This document shows positions 1 to 8,705 of a DNA stretch of 64,000 nt, piece by piece. Location of the stretch: positions 119,074-183,073 of the forward strand of contig CANRHD010000002.1 in the NCBI GenBank assembly GCA_947630285.1. Direction: 5' to 3'. The notes beneath the pieces are model-generated. The model worked only from the letters and a program-made list of their open reading frames with translations, was not told the origin of the DNA and searched no databases. This DNA is from an uncultured Clostridia bacterium (GTDB lineage: Bacteria > Bacillota > Clostridia > Oscillospirales > Acutalibacteraceae). The first letter of the stretch is position 1; every line of letters starts with the position of its first letter. The translations under genes and the position numbers were made by a program.

Positions 1-425
1 CTCATTTAAAATTACTTACGCTCACAACAGAATAAGGTACAGGTGAACACTTAACCGTGTAAGTTTACGCCATATTCCGTAATGCCGTATTGCTTTAGTA
101 TTATATATCAAACAATTTTTAAAGTCAAGAAAAATTATTTATCCGTTTTGCCCGTTTATGCGCCGCCGAATTTTAATATTCCTAAACCGCCCCGGTTTTA
201 TAATTTTGCGCCCGATTTATTGTTCTGTTTTTTGATTATAATATTAACAGAGCCGCTTTTTTCTTTTTTCATTGCCAACTCAAAGCCGAAAAATTTATGA
301 TTTTTGGTTAAAAAGCCGAAAATTATTTATTTGCCTTTCTTTTTATTGAAATCACATTAAAAATAGTATAATATATACAAGTTAAAAATTAATATGTCAT
401 AAGACTGTTTTGGAGGATATATATT
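1..425. other. Intergenic region upstream of glgP
   Basis: AT-rich stretch before the first gene. A 72-codon open frame at 82-300 (+) has no ribosome binding site and a biased, low-complexity composition, so I do not call it a gene. Apart from the promoter just before glgP I see no RNA gene or repeat. The left part may be the 3' end of whatever lies outside the window. Confidence 0.5.
346..372 (+). promoter_or_regulatory. Probable sigma-A promoter of glgP
   Basis: TTGAAA at 346-351 and a perfect TATAAT at 367-372 with a 15-bp spacer, slightly short. The glgP ribosome binding site GGAGG follows at 412-416. Confidence 0.5.
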
Positions 426-2957
426 ATGAATTATTCGCTTACCAAGAAGAAAGCAAAGGAGCTTGTTAAGGCTAAGCTTTCACACAATATGGGCGTAAGC
501 CCCGAGGAAGCTACGGACGAACAGTACTATAAGGCCATTGCGCTTATAATCAGGGATATGATGAGCGCCGGCAGGGCGGAATTTACAAGCGACGCCGAAA
601 AGAAAGGCACAAAGCGTGTTTACTACCTTTGTATGGAATTTCTTATGGGCCGTTCGCTTAAAAACAATCTTTACAATTTAAACCTTACCGAGGTTTTTGA
701 AAGCGTGCTGGCAGACTACGGCGTAAAGCTTGAAAGCATTTACGAGTGCGAACCCGACGCAGGCTTGGGCAACGGCGGTCTGGGCAGGCTTGCGGCCTGC
801 TACCTTGACGGCCTTGCAACACAGGGCTATCCGGCAAGGGGATACTCCATTCTTTACGAGGCCGGTATTTTTAAACAGAAGCTTGTTGACGGCTGGCAGA
901 CGGAGCTTCCCGACTTCTGGCTTCCCGGCGGCGAAGTTTGGCTTGTACCGCACGAGGAGAGTGCGCTTGAGGTTCGTTTTGAGGGCGAGGTTCTCGACTC
1001 CTGGGAAAATCAGTTCCACCATGTAGAGCTTGCAAACTACAAGCCCGTTAAGGCAATACCCTACGACATGTGCGTTGCCGGCAAGGACGGCAAGGGCATT
1101 TCCGTTCTCCGCCTTTGGAAGGCTCAGGCTCCTGCGCTTGATATGACATTGTTCAATCAGGGCGACTATATGCGTGCTATGGAGAGAAACGCTATGGCGG
1201 AGGTTATCTCAAAGGTTCTTTACCCTGCCGACAATCACCCCGAGGGCAAGTCTTTAAGGCTCCGTCAGCAGTATTTCCTTGTTTCCGCTTCAATTCAGGA
1301 TATTGTCCATAAGCATCTGCGTACCTACGGAACGCTCGACAATCTCCCCGACAAGGTTGCAATCCACATAAACGACACGCACCCCACCCTTGCGATACCC
1401 GAGCTTATGAGAATAATGCTCGACGAATGCGGTTACGGCTGGGACGACGCCTGGAATATAATCACAAAAACCGTTGCGTACACTAACCATACGGTTATGA
1501 AAGAGGCTCTTGAATGTTGGCCGGAGGACCTTTACAAACGCCTTATGCCGAGAATTTGGCAGATAACAAAGGAAATCGACAACAGGTTCAGAAACTTTAT
1601 TTGGCAGGCTACGGGAAACGCCGACCAGGTTGAAAGAATGGCCGTAATTTCAAACGGCGTTGTCAGAATGGCTAACCTCTGCGTTGCCGGTTCACATTCG
1701 GTAAACGGTGTTTCGGCGCTTCATTCCGAGATACTCAAAGAAACCGTTTTCAACGATTTTTACGCAATCACTCCCAATAAATTTAAAAATGTTACAAACG
1801 GCATCGCTCACAGGCGTTGGCTTTGCCAGTCAAACCCCGAGCTTTCAAAATTCGCCGCTTCGCTTATCGGCGACGGCTTTGTTAAAAACGCCGACAGGCT
1901 CTCCGAGCTCAAAGCGTATGCAGACGACAAGAGCGTTCTTGACGAAATAGGCAGAATAAAACGCCAAAACAAGGAGAATTTCTCCAATTACATCAAGAAG
2001 CAGACGGGCATTATGCTTGACCCCAATTCTATTTTTGATGTTCAGGTAAAGCGTCTTCACGAGTACAAGCGCCAGCATCTTAACGCCCTCAACATTTTGT
2101 CGCAGTACCTTTACATTAAGGATAACCCCACCGCCGCATTTATTCCGCACACATACATTTTCGGCGCAAAAGCGGCTTCGGGATACTTTATGGCAAAGAA
2201 AATAATCGCCTTTATCTGTGCGCTTGCAAAGATGATTAACACCGACCCCGACTGCAAGGGAAAGCTTCAGGTAGTGTATGTTGAGGATTACAATGTGACA
2301 ATGGCGGAGAGGCTTATACCCTCGGCGGATATTTCCGAGCAGATTTCTCTCGCCGGCACAGAGGCAAGCGGCACAAGCAATATGAAATTTATGTTAAACG
2401 GCGCTGTTACTCTCGGCACTATGGACGGCGCAAATGTTGAAATTTATGACGCCGTAGGCGAGGACAATATCTTTATTTTCGGTATGAGTACGCCCGAGGT
2501 TCAGTATTTGCAGAGATGCGGATACGATCCCCGGCAGTATTTCAACAACAATGCGGAAATTCAGAAAATTCTGAACTTCGCAAATCAGACGGGCATCGGC
2601 GGACAGTTCTTCCACGAGGTAACCTCAAGCATTATTTATCACGACCCGTATATGGTTTTGGCTGATTTTGAGGATTACAGAAGAAAACAGCATGAAATTT
2701 CCGAAGCCTATACAAACCGTGACAGCTGGAACAGAATGTCGCTTATAAACACCGCAAGCTCCGGCATATTTGCCGCAGACAGGGCGATAAACGAATACGC
2801 CAAAAACATCTGGCACACAAAATCGGCGTTTTCGGACGAAACGGCACCTGCAAAAAAGCCTGCCGCAAAGGCGCAGGAAAAGAAACCGGAGCCCGAAAAA
2901 AAGCCGTCGGTTAAAAAGAGCGCCGCAAAAAATGCGCCTGAAAAAAAGAGCAAATAA
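426..2957 (+). CDS. glgP: Glycogen/starch (maltodextrin) phosphorylase
   Basis: 843 aa. Cytoplasmic GT35 enzyme that splits alpha-1,4-glucan with phosphate to release glucose-1-phosphate. The pyridoxal-phosphate site is clear: the motif GTSNMKF carries the cofactor lysine at about residue 654, followed by the conserved NGA and GTMDGANVEI segments. The start is fixed by GGAGG 9 bases upstream. The family usually ends near residue 800; here the last ~43 residues (about 800-843) form an extra tail made almost only of Lys, Ala, Pro and Glu, which is odd and probably disordered. It stands first in a run of same-strand genes, 42 bases before the glycerophosphotransferase, but the functional link between them is unclear. 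Natural substrate (glycogen or maltodextrin) cannot be told from sequence. Confidence 0.96.
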   Translation: MNYSLTKKKAKELVKAKLSHNMGVSPEEATDEQYYKAIALIIRDMMSAGRAEFTSDAEKKGTKRVYYLCMEFLMGRSLKNNLYNLNLTEVFESVLADYGVKLESIYECEPDAGLGNGGLGRLAACYLDGLATQGYPARGYSILYEAGIFKQKLVDGWQTELPDFWLPGGEVWLVPHEESALEVRFEGEVLDSWENQFHHVELANYKPVKAIPYDMCVAGKDGKGISVLRLWKAQAPALDMTLFNQGDYMRAMERNAMAEVISKVLYPADNHPEGKSLRLRQQYFLVSASIQDIVHKHLRTYGTLDNLPDKVAIHINDTHPTLAIPELMRIMLDECGYGWDDAWNIITKTVAYTNHTVMKEALECWPEDLYKRLMPRIWQITKEIDNRFRNFIWQATGNADQVERMAVISNGVVRMANLCVAGSHSVNGVSALHSEILKETVFNDFYAITPNKFKNVTNGIAHRRWLCQSNPELSKFAASLIGDGFVKNADRLSELKAYADDKSVLDEIGRIKRQNKENFSNYIKKQTGIMLDPNSIFDVQVKRLHEYKRQHLNALNILSQYLYIKDNPTAAFIPHTYIFGAKAASGYFMAKKIIAFICALAKMINTDPDCKGKLQVVYVEDYNVTMAERLIPSADISEQISLAGTEASGTSNMKFMLNGAVTLGTMDGANVEIYDAVGEDNIFIFGMSTPEVQYLQRCGYDPRQYFNNNAEIQKILNFANQTGIGGQFFHEVTSSIIYHDPYMVLADFEDYRRKQHEISEAYTNRDSWNRMSLINTASSGIFAADRAINEYAKNIWHTKSAFSDETAPAKKPAAKAQEKKPEPEKKPSVKKSAAKNAPEKKSK

Positions 2958-2999
2958 ACTCCCCTGCGTTTATCAAAATACACTTGATTTGAGGAAAAT

Positions 3000-4187
3000 A
3001 TGAAGAACTTAAAGTTATTGAAAATAAAAATTTTTAAACTTATAAGCTATGTTTTTCTTTTCATTCCGATTAGCAACAATACAATCCTTTTCGACAGCTT
3101 TCACGGGAAGCTGAGCGACAACCCGAAATATGTTGAAATTTCCCTGCTCAAAAAGATGCCGAACGCCAATATCATTTGGGTTGCCGAGAAAAATAATAAG
3201 GCCGCCTTCAAGGGCTTAAAGACCGTTGATTACCAATCGTTAAGATATTTTATTCTGCTTATGCACGCCCGTGTTGTGGTTGACAATCAGTTGGGCGGCA
3301 GGCTTACAAGCGGAGGCGGTAAATCGGCAAAGCTCTATTCTAAAATTAGAAAAGATCAGCTTTGCATATCTTCCTGGCACGGTACTCCGCTCAAAAGGCT
3401 GGGTAACGATGTAAAATCCGACGGGCGCGCCTTTGTTTACAATTCAAACTTAGATGTTTTGTCATTGGGCAACAAATTTACTGCGGAAAAGATGGCAAGC
3501 GCATACGAGGTCAATACAAAAATCAAGTACTACGGCACTCCTAGAAACGATATACTGTTTGACAAAGAGGTCGATACCGAGGCCCTAAAGAAAAAATTAC
3601 AGCTTCCCGACGGCTATAAATTTATCCTTTTCGCCCCTACATTCAGGGCGGATAACGAAAGAATGAGTGCGGCCGCTCAGCTTGAAATGCTTAACTTAAC
3701 CCGTCTTACGCAGACCTTGGAAAAAAGCTTCGGCGGAAAATGGGGGCTTATTATCAGGGCGCACCATATCGCATTGTCGCACATTAATATTGACGAGATT
3801 GCCTGCGAAAGCGGCGTTGGGATTTTTAACGGAAATATCGGCGACGATATGGCGGAATATCTCGTCCTGTCGGATATACTGCTTACCGATTATTCGAGCA
3901 GTATGTTTGACTTTGCGCTTACCAAAAAGCCCTGCTTCCTTTTTACTCCAGACAGGGACGAATACGAAAACGGATATTATTTCCCCTTAAATACGCTTCC
4001 TTTCCCGAGCGGAAACAGCGAGGAGGAGCTTTTATATCAAATTGGGCATTTTGACCAAAGCAAATATGAGTCGGGCGTGGACAAGCTGCTTGAAAACATA
4101 GGAAATGTTGAGGACGGCCATGCCTGCGAACATATTACCGACGATATAATCGACTTTATCCAAACCAAGAAAAAAAGCGAGGATTAA
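3000..4187 (+). CDS. CDP-glycerol glycerophosphotransferase family protein (TagB/TagF-like)
   Basis: 395 aa. The family transfers glycerol phosphate from CDP-glycerol onto teichoic-acid type chains at the inner membrane face. Visible signatures are WHGTPLKRLG around residue 127 and, near the C-terminus, LLTDYSSSMFDF, the nucleotide-binding core of the family. No N-terminal glycosyltransferase domain is present, so it has the size of a TagB-like single-domain enzyme. The N-terminal 25 residues are hydrophobic and basic and may touch the membrane. It is followed after 6 bases by a glycerol-1-phosphate dehydrogenase-like gene and then a nucleotidyltransferase, which suggests the three supply and use one CDP-activated glycerol. 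Chain versus primer activity is not resolvable. Confidence 0.85.
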   Translation: MKNLKLLKIKIFKLISYVFLFIPISNNTILFDSFHGKLSDNPKYVEISLLKKMPNANIIWVAEKNNKAAFKGLKTVDYQSLRYFILLMHARVVVDNQLGGRLTSGGGKSAKLYSKIRKDQLCISSWHGTPLKRLGNDVKSDGRAFVYNSNLDVLSLGNKFTAEKMASAYEVNTKIKYYGTPRNDILFDKEVDTEALKKKLQLPDGYKFILFAPTFRADNERMSAAAQLEMLNLTRLTQTLEKSFGGKWGLIIRAHHIALSHINIDEIACESGVGIFNGNIGDDMAEYLVLSDILLTDYSSSMFDFALTKKPCFLFTPDRDEYENGYYFPLNTLPFPSGNSEEELLYQIGHFDQSKYESGVDKLLENIGNVEDGHACEHITDDIIDFIQTKKKSED

Positions 4188-4193
4188 AGCTCT

Positions 4194-5225
4194 ATGCTGA
4201 CCAATAAAGTGCTGAACATAGGCGAAGGTACAATTTCGCAAATAAGCGAAATGCTTTCCAAACAGAAAATAAGCGGCAAGCTCCTCTATGTTTCCGACCC
4301 CGTTGTAGACGGGCTGTTCGGGGCCTTAGTCCGTCCGCAGCTTGAAAAAGCCGGGCAGGTCAGGGAAGTTTTCGTTACGGAAAACACTATCGACTACGCC
4401 ATGTCCCTTGCCGAACGGGTTATAGCTACCGATATTGACTGTATAATCGGTATGGGCGGCGGCAAGGTGCTTGATGTTTGCAAATATGCGGCATATATAT
4501 CGAAAAAGCCGTTTTTATCCATACCCACCACAATGGCGAACGACGGTATTGCCTCACCCATAGCGGTTCTTAAAAGGCGTGACGGCAAGCCGAAGAGCCT
4601 GGGCTGTGCTGTGCCGACTATGCTTTTGCTTGACACACAGCTTATTATGAACAGTCCCAAGGAGCTTATAAAGGCCGGTATCGGCGACACCATGTCCAAT
4701 TATATGGCGCTCCTTGACTGGAAGCTTGCCTACTCCTGCGGAAAAGAGGATATAAACGGCTATGCTTATCTTATGTCCCAGACCTCTCTTGACGCATTGA
4801 TGAAAACGCAGTATGATTCAATTTGTCCGGAGTTTATCGAGGTGCTTGCAAATTCGCTTATTCTTTCGGGAATAGCTATGGATTTTGCGGGAAGCAGCCG
4901 TCCTGTCAGCGGCTCTGAGCATCTGTTCAGCCATGCGCTTGATATGTATAGCGAAAAACCGAATTTGCACGGCTTGCAGGTAGCTCTCGGCACGGTTGCG
5001 GCGCTTATGCTTATCGGGGAGGATTACCGCCCCGTAGTAAATTATCTTAAAAAATTTGAAGTTGATGTTAATCCCGTTCGCTTGGGAATTGACGAAAAAA
5101 CATTTGTCAGCTGTATGCAGAAATCCGTTACGGTTCGCAATGACAGATATACATATCTGCATGAATGTGAGCTGTCGGACGAGCGTTTAAAAACCATATA
5201 CAAAAGACTTTTGGAGGAATTATAA
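4194..5225 (+). CDS. sn-glycerol-1-phosphate dehydrogenase-like (AraM/EgsA type iron-ADH fold)
   Basis: 343 aa. NAD(P)-dependent dehydrogenase of the DHQS/iron-alcohol-dehydrogenase fold. The nucleotide loop GMGGGKVLDV lies near residue 85, and IPTTMANDGIASP near residue 115 is the hallmark of the G1P dehydrogenase branch. Metal ligands are expected at the Asp of GIGDTMSN and the His residues of HLFSHALD and LHGLQ. The expected reaction is dihydroxyacetone phosphate to sn-glycerol-1-phosphate. It abuts the following nucleotidyltransferase exactly (stop, then ATG). The gene could supply G1P for an ether lipid (PcrB route), but its neighbours favour a CDP-glycerol polymer. Substrate stereochemistry is inference from the branch motif. 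Confidence 0.82.
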   Translation: MLTNKVLNIGEGTISQISEMLSKQKISGKLLYVSDPVVDGLFGALVRPQLEKAGQVREVFVTENTIDYAMSLAERVIATDIDCIIGMGGGKVLDVCKYAAYISKKPFLSIPTTMANDGIASPIAVLKRRDGKPKSLGCAVPTMLLLDTQLIMNSPKELIKAGIGDTMSNYMALLDWKLAYSCGKEDINGYAYLMSQTSLDALMKTQYDSICPEFIEVLANSLILSGIAMDFAGSSRPVSGSEHLFSHALDMYSEKPNLHGLQVALGTVAALMLIGEDYRPVVNYLKKFEVDVNPVRLGIDEKTFVSCMQKSVTVRNDRYTYLHECELSDERLKTIYKRLLEEL

Positions 5226-5933
5226 ATGAAGGCATTAATTTTAGCTGCCGGTTTCGGTTCTCGTCTTGCGCCGATTACCGATTCCTGCCCAAAATCACTT
5301 GTGCCCGTAAACGGAAAGCCCATATTGATAAAACAGCTTGAAAACCTGAAAAGCAACTCTATAGACGATATTACGGTAATATCGGGATACAAGGGCGATG
5401 TGCTTGAAAAGGCCGTGCATGAGAGCTTTCCCGATGTCAAGATTATTTTAAGCCGTGATTACGCAACGACAAACAATATGTATTCGGCATACCTTGCAAA
5501 AGAGGTCTTATACGGCCGTGAATTTTTGATGATGAACGCAGATGTGTTTTTTGACGCTTCCGTTATATCGGCGCTGTTAAAATGCGAACATTCAAACGCC
5601 ATTGTCGTAGATATGGGAACATACCTTGAAGAGTCAATGAAGGTGGTCGAAAGGGACGGCCGCCTTACGGAAATTTCAAAGACGGTTAAAGAGCAGGACG
5701 CTCTGGGGGCGTCAATAGATGTGTATAAATTTGACGCCGACGGCTCAAGGGCGTTTTTCGACAAATGCACAGAGTATATTGAAAAGAACCGAGATTTAAA
5801 GAAGTGGAGCGAGGTGGCGCTCAACGATATTCTGCCCGAGGTTGAATTTAGAGCCTGCCCGTTGGACGGAAGATGGTTTGAAATAGACAATCACGAGGAT
5901 TTAGCCGCCGCCGAGAAGTTATTTAAAGAGTAA
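5226..5933 (+). CDS. Sugar-phosphate/polyol-phosphate nucleotidyltransferase (LicC/RfbA-like)
   Basis: 235 aa. N-terminal nucleotidyltransferase signature LAAGFGSRLAP followed by PKSLVPVNGKPI, the NTP-binding loop and conserved Lys of the GT-A-like pyrophosphorylases. The single-domain length matches phosphocholine cytidylyltransferase (LicC) type enzymes rather than TagD, which has a different HxGH fold. RBS GGAGGAATTATAA. As last gene of the cluster it most likely activates the glycerol phosphate made by the previous gene as its CDP derivative. Choline phosphate or a sugar phosphate remain alternatives. No licD or choline kinase is seen here. Confidence 0.82.
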   Translation: MKALILAAGFGSRLAPITDSCPKSLVPVNGKPILIKQLENLKSNSIDDITVISGYKGDVLEKAVHESFPDVKIILSRDYATTNNMYSAYLAKEVLYGREFLMMNADVFFDASVISALLKCEHSNAIVVDMGTYLEESMKVVERDGRLTEISKTVKEQDALGASIDVYKFDADGSRAFFDKCTEYIEKNRDLKKWSEVALNDILPEVEFRACPLDGRWFEIDNHEDLAAAEKLFKE

Positions 5934-6040
5934 ATCAAAATAGGTACAAAATATGTTCAACAAAAAGCTAATATTAATACCGATTTAGGCGACGATATAT
6001 AAAAGCTCTTATGCCTTATCCGTATTTATAATTTGACTGC

Positions 6041-6105
6041 AAGCCTTTAAAAAGGCTTGAGCGAAACTTTTAATTTCGCCGAGGCAAAGATTTTATCGCA
6101 AAAGT
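6041..6105 (+). repeat. Degenerate end module of the hairpin element
   Basis: Contains AAGGCTTGAGCGAAACTTTT followed by a TTTTATCGCAAAA remnant. This is a decayed version of the right end of the element at 6134-6392, and a close relative of 47943-47976. Like the true right ends, it lies directly before a terminator hairpin. Confidence 0.45.
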
Positions 6106-6133
6106 AAAGGACAGACAAATGCGTCTGTCCTTT
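6106..6133. terminator. Intrinsic terminator, first of a duplicated pair
   Basis: Perfect 11-bp stem AAAGGACAGAC / GTCTGTCCTTT with loop AAATGC, symmetrical A and T tracts, so it can act on both strands. An almost identical copy lies at 6393-6420 (one loop base differs). Confidence 0.85.
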
Positions 6134-6392
6134 TAGTGTGTAGAAAAAGTATGTTTCACTTGTTAATATGCACAAAAGGAGTAAGATTATGGGGAACCCC
6201 ATGCGTGGGTTCCCCAACGCAAAACAGTTCACCGGACTGTTTTGCGCCCCTCCTGCGCTTTTTTGAGTATAAGAATTTCGCAGTCTGCGGACTGCGCCGG
6301 GGGCGTTGCCCCTCGACCCCACCGCCTTTTGAAAAAGGCGGGCGAAAACTTTTGGACATTTTGCTATCGCAAAACAGTTTATCGACACACTG
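6134..6392 (+). mobile_element. Full copy A of a ~260-bp hairpin-chain element
   Basis: Non-coding. Six perfect or near-perfect hairpins in series: 6191-6215 (GGGGAACCC/GGGTTCCCC), 6218-6246 (CGCAAAACAGT/ACTGTTTTGCG), 6279-6296 (CGCAGTC/GACTGCG), 6300-6312 (GGGGC/GCCCC), 6322-6341 (CCGCCTTTT/AAAAGGCGG) and 6359-6374 (TTTTGC/GCAAAA). It matches the region 32871-33132 on the other strand almost end to end. It sits between convergent genes and is bracketed by the same 28-bp terminator on each side. Short open frames inside it are inconsistent between copies and are not called genes. Confidence 0.8.
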
Positions 6393-6420
6393 AAAGGACA
6401 GACAAAAGCGTCTGTCCTTT
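6393..6420. terminator. Intrinsic terminator, second of a duplicated pair
   Basis: Same 11-bp stem as 6106-6133, loop AAAAGC, followed by TTTATTTTTATTT. It is positioned to end transcription of the methyltransferase gene on the minus strand as well as the plus-strand operon. Confidence 0.85.
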
Positions 6421-6463
6421 ATTTTTATTTAATATCGTCCATAGCAATGCCGAGATTTTGGCA

Positions 6464-7579
6464 TTATTTAAAATACATATAAAGCTGGCACTTGATCATT
6501 CCGTTATAGAGCTTTCTGCGCTTATCCGCCTTTCTTTTGAACAGCTCCTCAAAGTCCTCGTTCGGGCTTATAACGCTATAGCTGAAGCTGTGCCTTTTGG
6601 GGAATACCTCGCCCATGGTCTTGATAAGGCCGTCCGCCTGCGGCTTTGTCAGCATTCTCTCGCCGTAAGGGGGATTACAAATTACCGTTCCCCTGTCGGT
6701 TATCGGACTGAAATCCTTTATATCCGCACGCTTAAATTCGATGTATTTTTCCACGCCTGCCCTCTGTGCGTTCTGCCTTGCGGTTTCAAGCGCATCTAAA
6801 TCAATATCCGAGCCGTAAGCCTTAAAATCGCTTTGGCAAATTTCCGCCTGCCTTGCTTCCTCCCTCTCCTTTTCCCATACGGAAAAGTCGATCTGCTCAA
6901 ACCTCTCTGCGGAAAAGTGCCTGTTAATTCCCGGTGCAATATTATGTACGAGCATAGCGCCCTCAATGAGTATGGTGCCGGAACCGCACATCGGGTCGTA
7001 CAGCGTGTGATACGGGCGAAGCCGTGAAAAACTGCATATTGCGGCGGCGAGCGTTTCTTTAAGCGGCGCATCGTTTGCAACGGGTCTGTAGCCTCGCTTA
7101 TGCAGTCCGTTGCCGGTAGTATCTATCATAAGGTGAACCGTATTTTTAATAATTGAAAATTCTATCTGATGCTTTGCGCCCGTCTCCTCAAACCAATCTA
7201 TGCCGTAAACGCCCTTTAACCGTTCCACAACGGCCTTTTTCACTATCGACTGGCAATCGCTTACGCTGAACAAATCGGAATTGACGCTGTAGCCCTTTAC
7301 GGGAAATTCATCGTACTGCGAAATCCATTGCTCCCATTTTAAAGCCTTTGTACCCTGAAACAAATCCTCAAAGCTGTGAGCTTCAAACGAGCCGAGGTCA
7401 ATATAAATTCTCTCGGAATATCTTGAGCGGATATTCGCCCTTGCAAGCATACTCTCATCGCCCGAAAAAAACACCCTGCCGTTTTCGGCCGATACATTTT
7501 GCGCACCCATATCCTCAAGCTCACGGCGCACAAGGCTTTCAAGCCCGAAAATACACGGTGCGGCCATATTTATCTGCAT
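6464..7579 (-). CDS. THUMP-domain class I rRNA N2-guanine methyltransferase (RlmL/YpsC family)
   Basis: 371 aa. An N-terminal THUMP region (about 1-160) for RNA binding is followed by a Rossmann methyltransferase domain. SAM-binding motif DPMCGSGTILIE lies at about residue 195, and the catalytic motif NPPYGERM is near residue 303. The family methylates a guanine N2 of 23S rRNA in the cytoplasm; the exact base is inferred only by family. The length matches the single-domain Firmicute YpsC rather than the fused E. coli RlmKL. The start has AAAGGCGG about 8 bases upstream. It is probably monocistronic. Confidence 0.92.
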   Translation of the reverse strand: MQINMAAPCIFGLESLVRRELEDMGAQNVSAENGRVFFSGDESMLARANIRSRYSERIYIDLGSFEAHSFEDLFQGTKALKWEQWISQYDEFPVKGYSVNSDLFSVSDCQSIVKKAVVERLKGVYGIDWFEETGAKHQIEFSIIKNTVHLMIDTTGNGLHKRGYRPVANDAPLKETLAAAICSFSRLRPYHTLYDPMCGSGTILIEGAMLVHNIAPGINRHFSAERFEQIDFSVWEKEREEARQAEICQSDFKAYGSDIDLDALETARQNAQRAGVEKYIEFKRADIKDFSPITDRGTVICNPPYGERMLTKPQADGLIKTMGEVFPKRHSFSYSVISPNEDFEELFKRKADKRRKLYNGMIKCQLYMYFK

Positions 7580-7647
7580 TGTCTTTACCGCCTTTTATTT
7601 ATTGACTATATTATATATGCTTTTTGCGCCGAAAGCAACAAAAGAAA

Positions 7648-7673
7648 AACGGCAGAAATTGCTTCCTGCCGTT
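7648..7673 (-). terminator. Terminator of the rplU-prp-rpmA operon
   Basis: Stem AACGGCAG / CTGCCGTT, read on the minus strand, followed by a T-rich run; it lies 20 bases past the rpmA stop. Confidence 0.85.
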
Positions 7674-7692
7674 AAGTTTTTTGTTTGTAAAA

Positions 7693-7977
7693 TTACTGCT
7701 CTACAGCGTAAACGCTTACCTTTTTACGGTCCTTGCCCATTCTCTCGAATTTAACGGTACCGTCAATCTTGGCAAAGAGCGTATCGTCGGAACCCTTGCC
7801 GACATTCTCGCCGGGGTGGATATGAGTGCCGCGCTGACGGACAAGTATGTTGCCTGCGAGAACGAACTGACCGTCCGCACGCTTAACGCCAAGACGCTTT
7901 GACTCCGAATCCCTGCCGTTCTTTGTAGAGCCCATACCTTTTTTATGAGCGAACAGCTGAATGTTTATTTTAAGCAT
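7693..7977 (-). CDS. rpmA: 50S ribosomal protein L27 with cleavable leader
   Basis: 94 aa. Component of the large subunit near the peptidyl transferase centre. The start at 7977 gives [14 protein letters not shown]. The family in Firmicutes carries such a leader, which is removed after the Phe by the Prp protease to expose the functional N-terminus. Here the usual LQFF reads IQLF. The remainder ([13 protein letters not shown], GTxxHPGENVG) is typical L27. The gene overlaps the end of prp by 8 bases. A longer in-frame start (7995) lacks a better ribosome site. Confidence 0.97.
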   Translation of the reverse strand: MLKINIQLFAHKKGMGSTKNGRDSESKRLGVKRADGQFVLAGNILVRQRGTHIHPGENVGKGSDDTLFAKIDGTVKFERMGKDRKKVSVYAVEQ

Positions 7978-8296
7978 TATAAGCACCTCTTTCAAAATTT
8001 ATATACTGCGGATATTCCTTTTGCAGCTCCTTAATATGAAGCATAAAGCCCTTAAGAATATCTGCGCCCTTTTCGGCGTCCCCGTCGCAAAGCCTTAAAA
8101 GCATATAGCCGTCGTCCGTTTTTATATCGGCGGACAAATTAATAACATCAGTTATAGTGTTTGCCGCCATATATGCCGCAGAGGAAACCGAAGCGCATAT
8201 AATATCGCTCCCCTGCCGTGAATAATCCGAATGACCGCTGATTTCAAAGCCCGTAACCGAAGAATTTTTGCCGAAAATAAATTTTACCGTTATCAT
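7970..8296 (-). CDS. prp: Ribosomal-processing cysteine protease Prp (YsxB)
   Basis: 108 aa. The conserved GHSDY segment (catalytic His, about residue 22) and DIICASVSS (catalytic Cys, about residue 35) define the Prp family, which trims the N-terminus of L27 before it enters the ribosome. The gene lies between rplU (3-base gap) and rpmA (8-base overlap), the standard Firmicute order, so enzyme and substrate are translationally coupled. Cytoplasmic. Confidence 0.95.
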   Translation of the reverse strand: MITVKFIFGKNSSVTGFEISGHSDYSRQGSDIICASVSSAAYMAANTITDVINLSADIKTDDGYMLLRLCDGDAEKGADILKGFMLHIKELQKEYPQYINFERGAYNA

Positions 8297-8299
8297 TTT

Positions 8300-8611
8300 T
8301 TAAGCGTTGATAGCGGAGATCTCTACCTTTGTGTAAGGCTGACGATGACCCTTTTTACGCTTTTCGTTTTTCTTGCACTTGTAAGTAAATACCGTGATTT
8401 TCTTACCCTTGCCTGTTTTAAGCGCCTTGCCCGATACCGTTGCGCCCTCTACATAAGGAGAGCCGACCTTGATACCGTCGTCTGCGCCTACTGCAAGAAC
8501 CTTGTCAAAGGTTACTTCGGCATTGTCCTCTGCGTTAAGCTTTTCAACATAGATAACATCGCCGTTTTCTACCTTGTACTGCTTACCGCCTGTTACGATG
8601 ATTGCGTACAT
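8300..8611 (-). CDS. rplU: 50S ribosomal protein L21
   Basis: 103 aa, the normal length. Starts [18 protein letters not shown], the L21 signature, and ends with the [15 protein letters not shown] type segment seen throughout the family. First gene of the rplU-prp-rpmA operon. A structured leader and a near-consensus promoter lie upstream, consistent with autogenous control by L21. Confidence 0.98.
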   Translation of the reverse strand: MYAIIVTGGKQYKVENGDVIYVEKLNAEDNAEVTFDKVLAVGADDGIKVGSPYVEGATVSGKALKTGKGKKITVFTYKCKKNEKRKKGHRQPYTKVEISAINA

Positions 8612-8699
8612 TTTTTTACCTACCTTAATATAGTCTCGCTATTGAGGGCGGAATTAACGCTTACCGGTATGAAAACATACTGCCCCCTAATATGCGGCA
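8612..8699 (-). ncRNA. Structured 5' leader of rplU (candidate L21 leader)
   Basis: About 88 bases between the predicted start site and the rplU ATG. An outer pairing joins CGC-TATT-AGGG with CCCT-AATA-GCG (bulges between), enclosing a GTATG TTTT CATAC hairpin. Firmicutes are known to carry an L21 leader RNA at this place. Whether this matches the described family needs a covariance-model search; the fold is read by eye. Confidence 0.5.
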
Positions 8700-8705
8700 A
8701 ATGGT

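Noticed and set aside
82..300. 72-codon open frame near the left edge
   Set aside because: AT-rich, low-complexity, hydrophobic-aromatic composition, no ribosome site.
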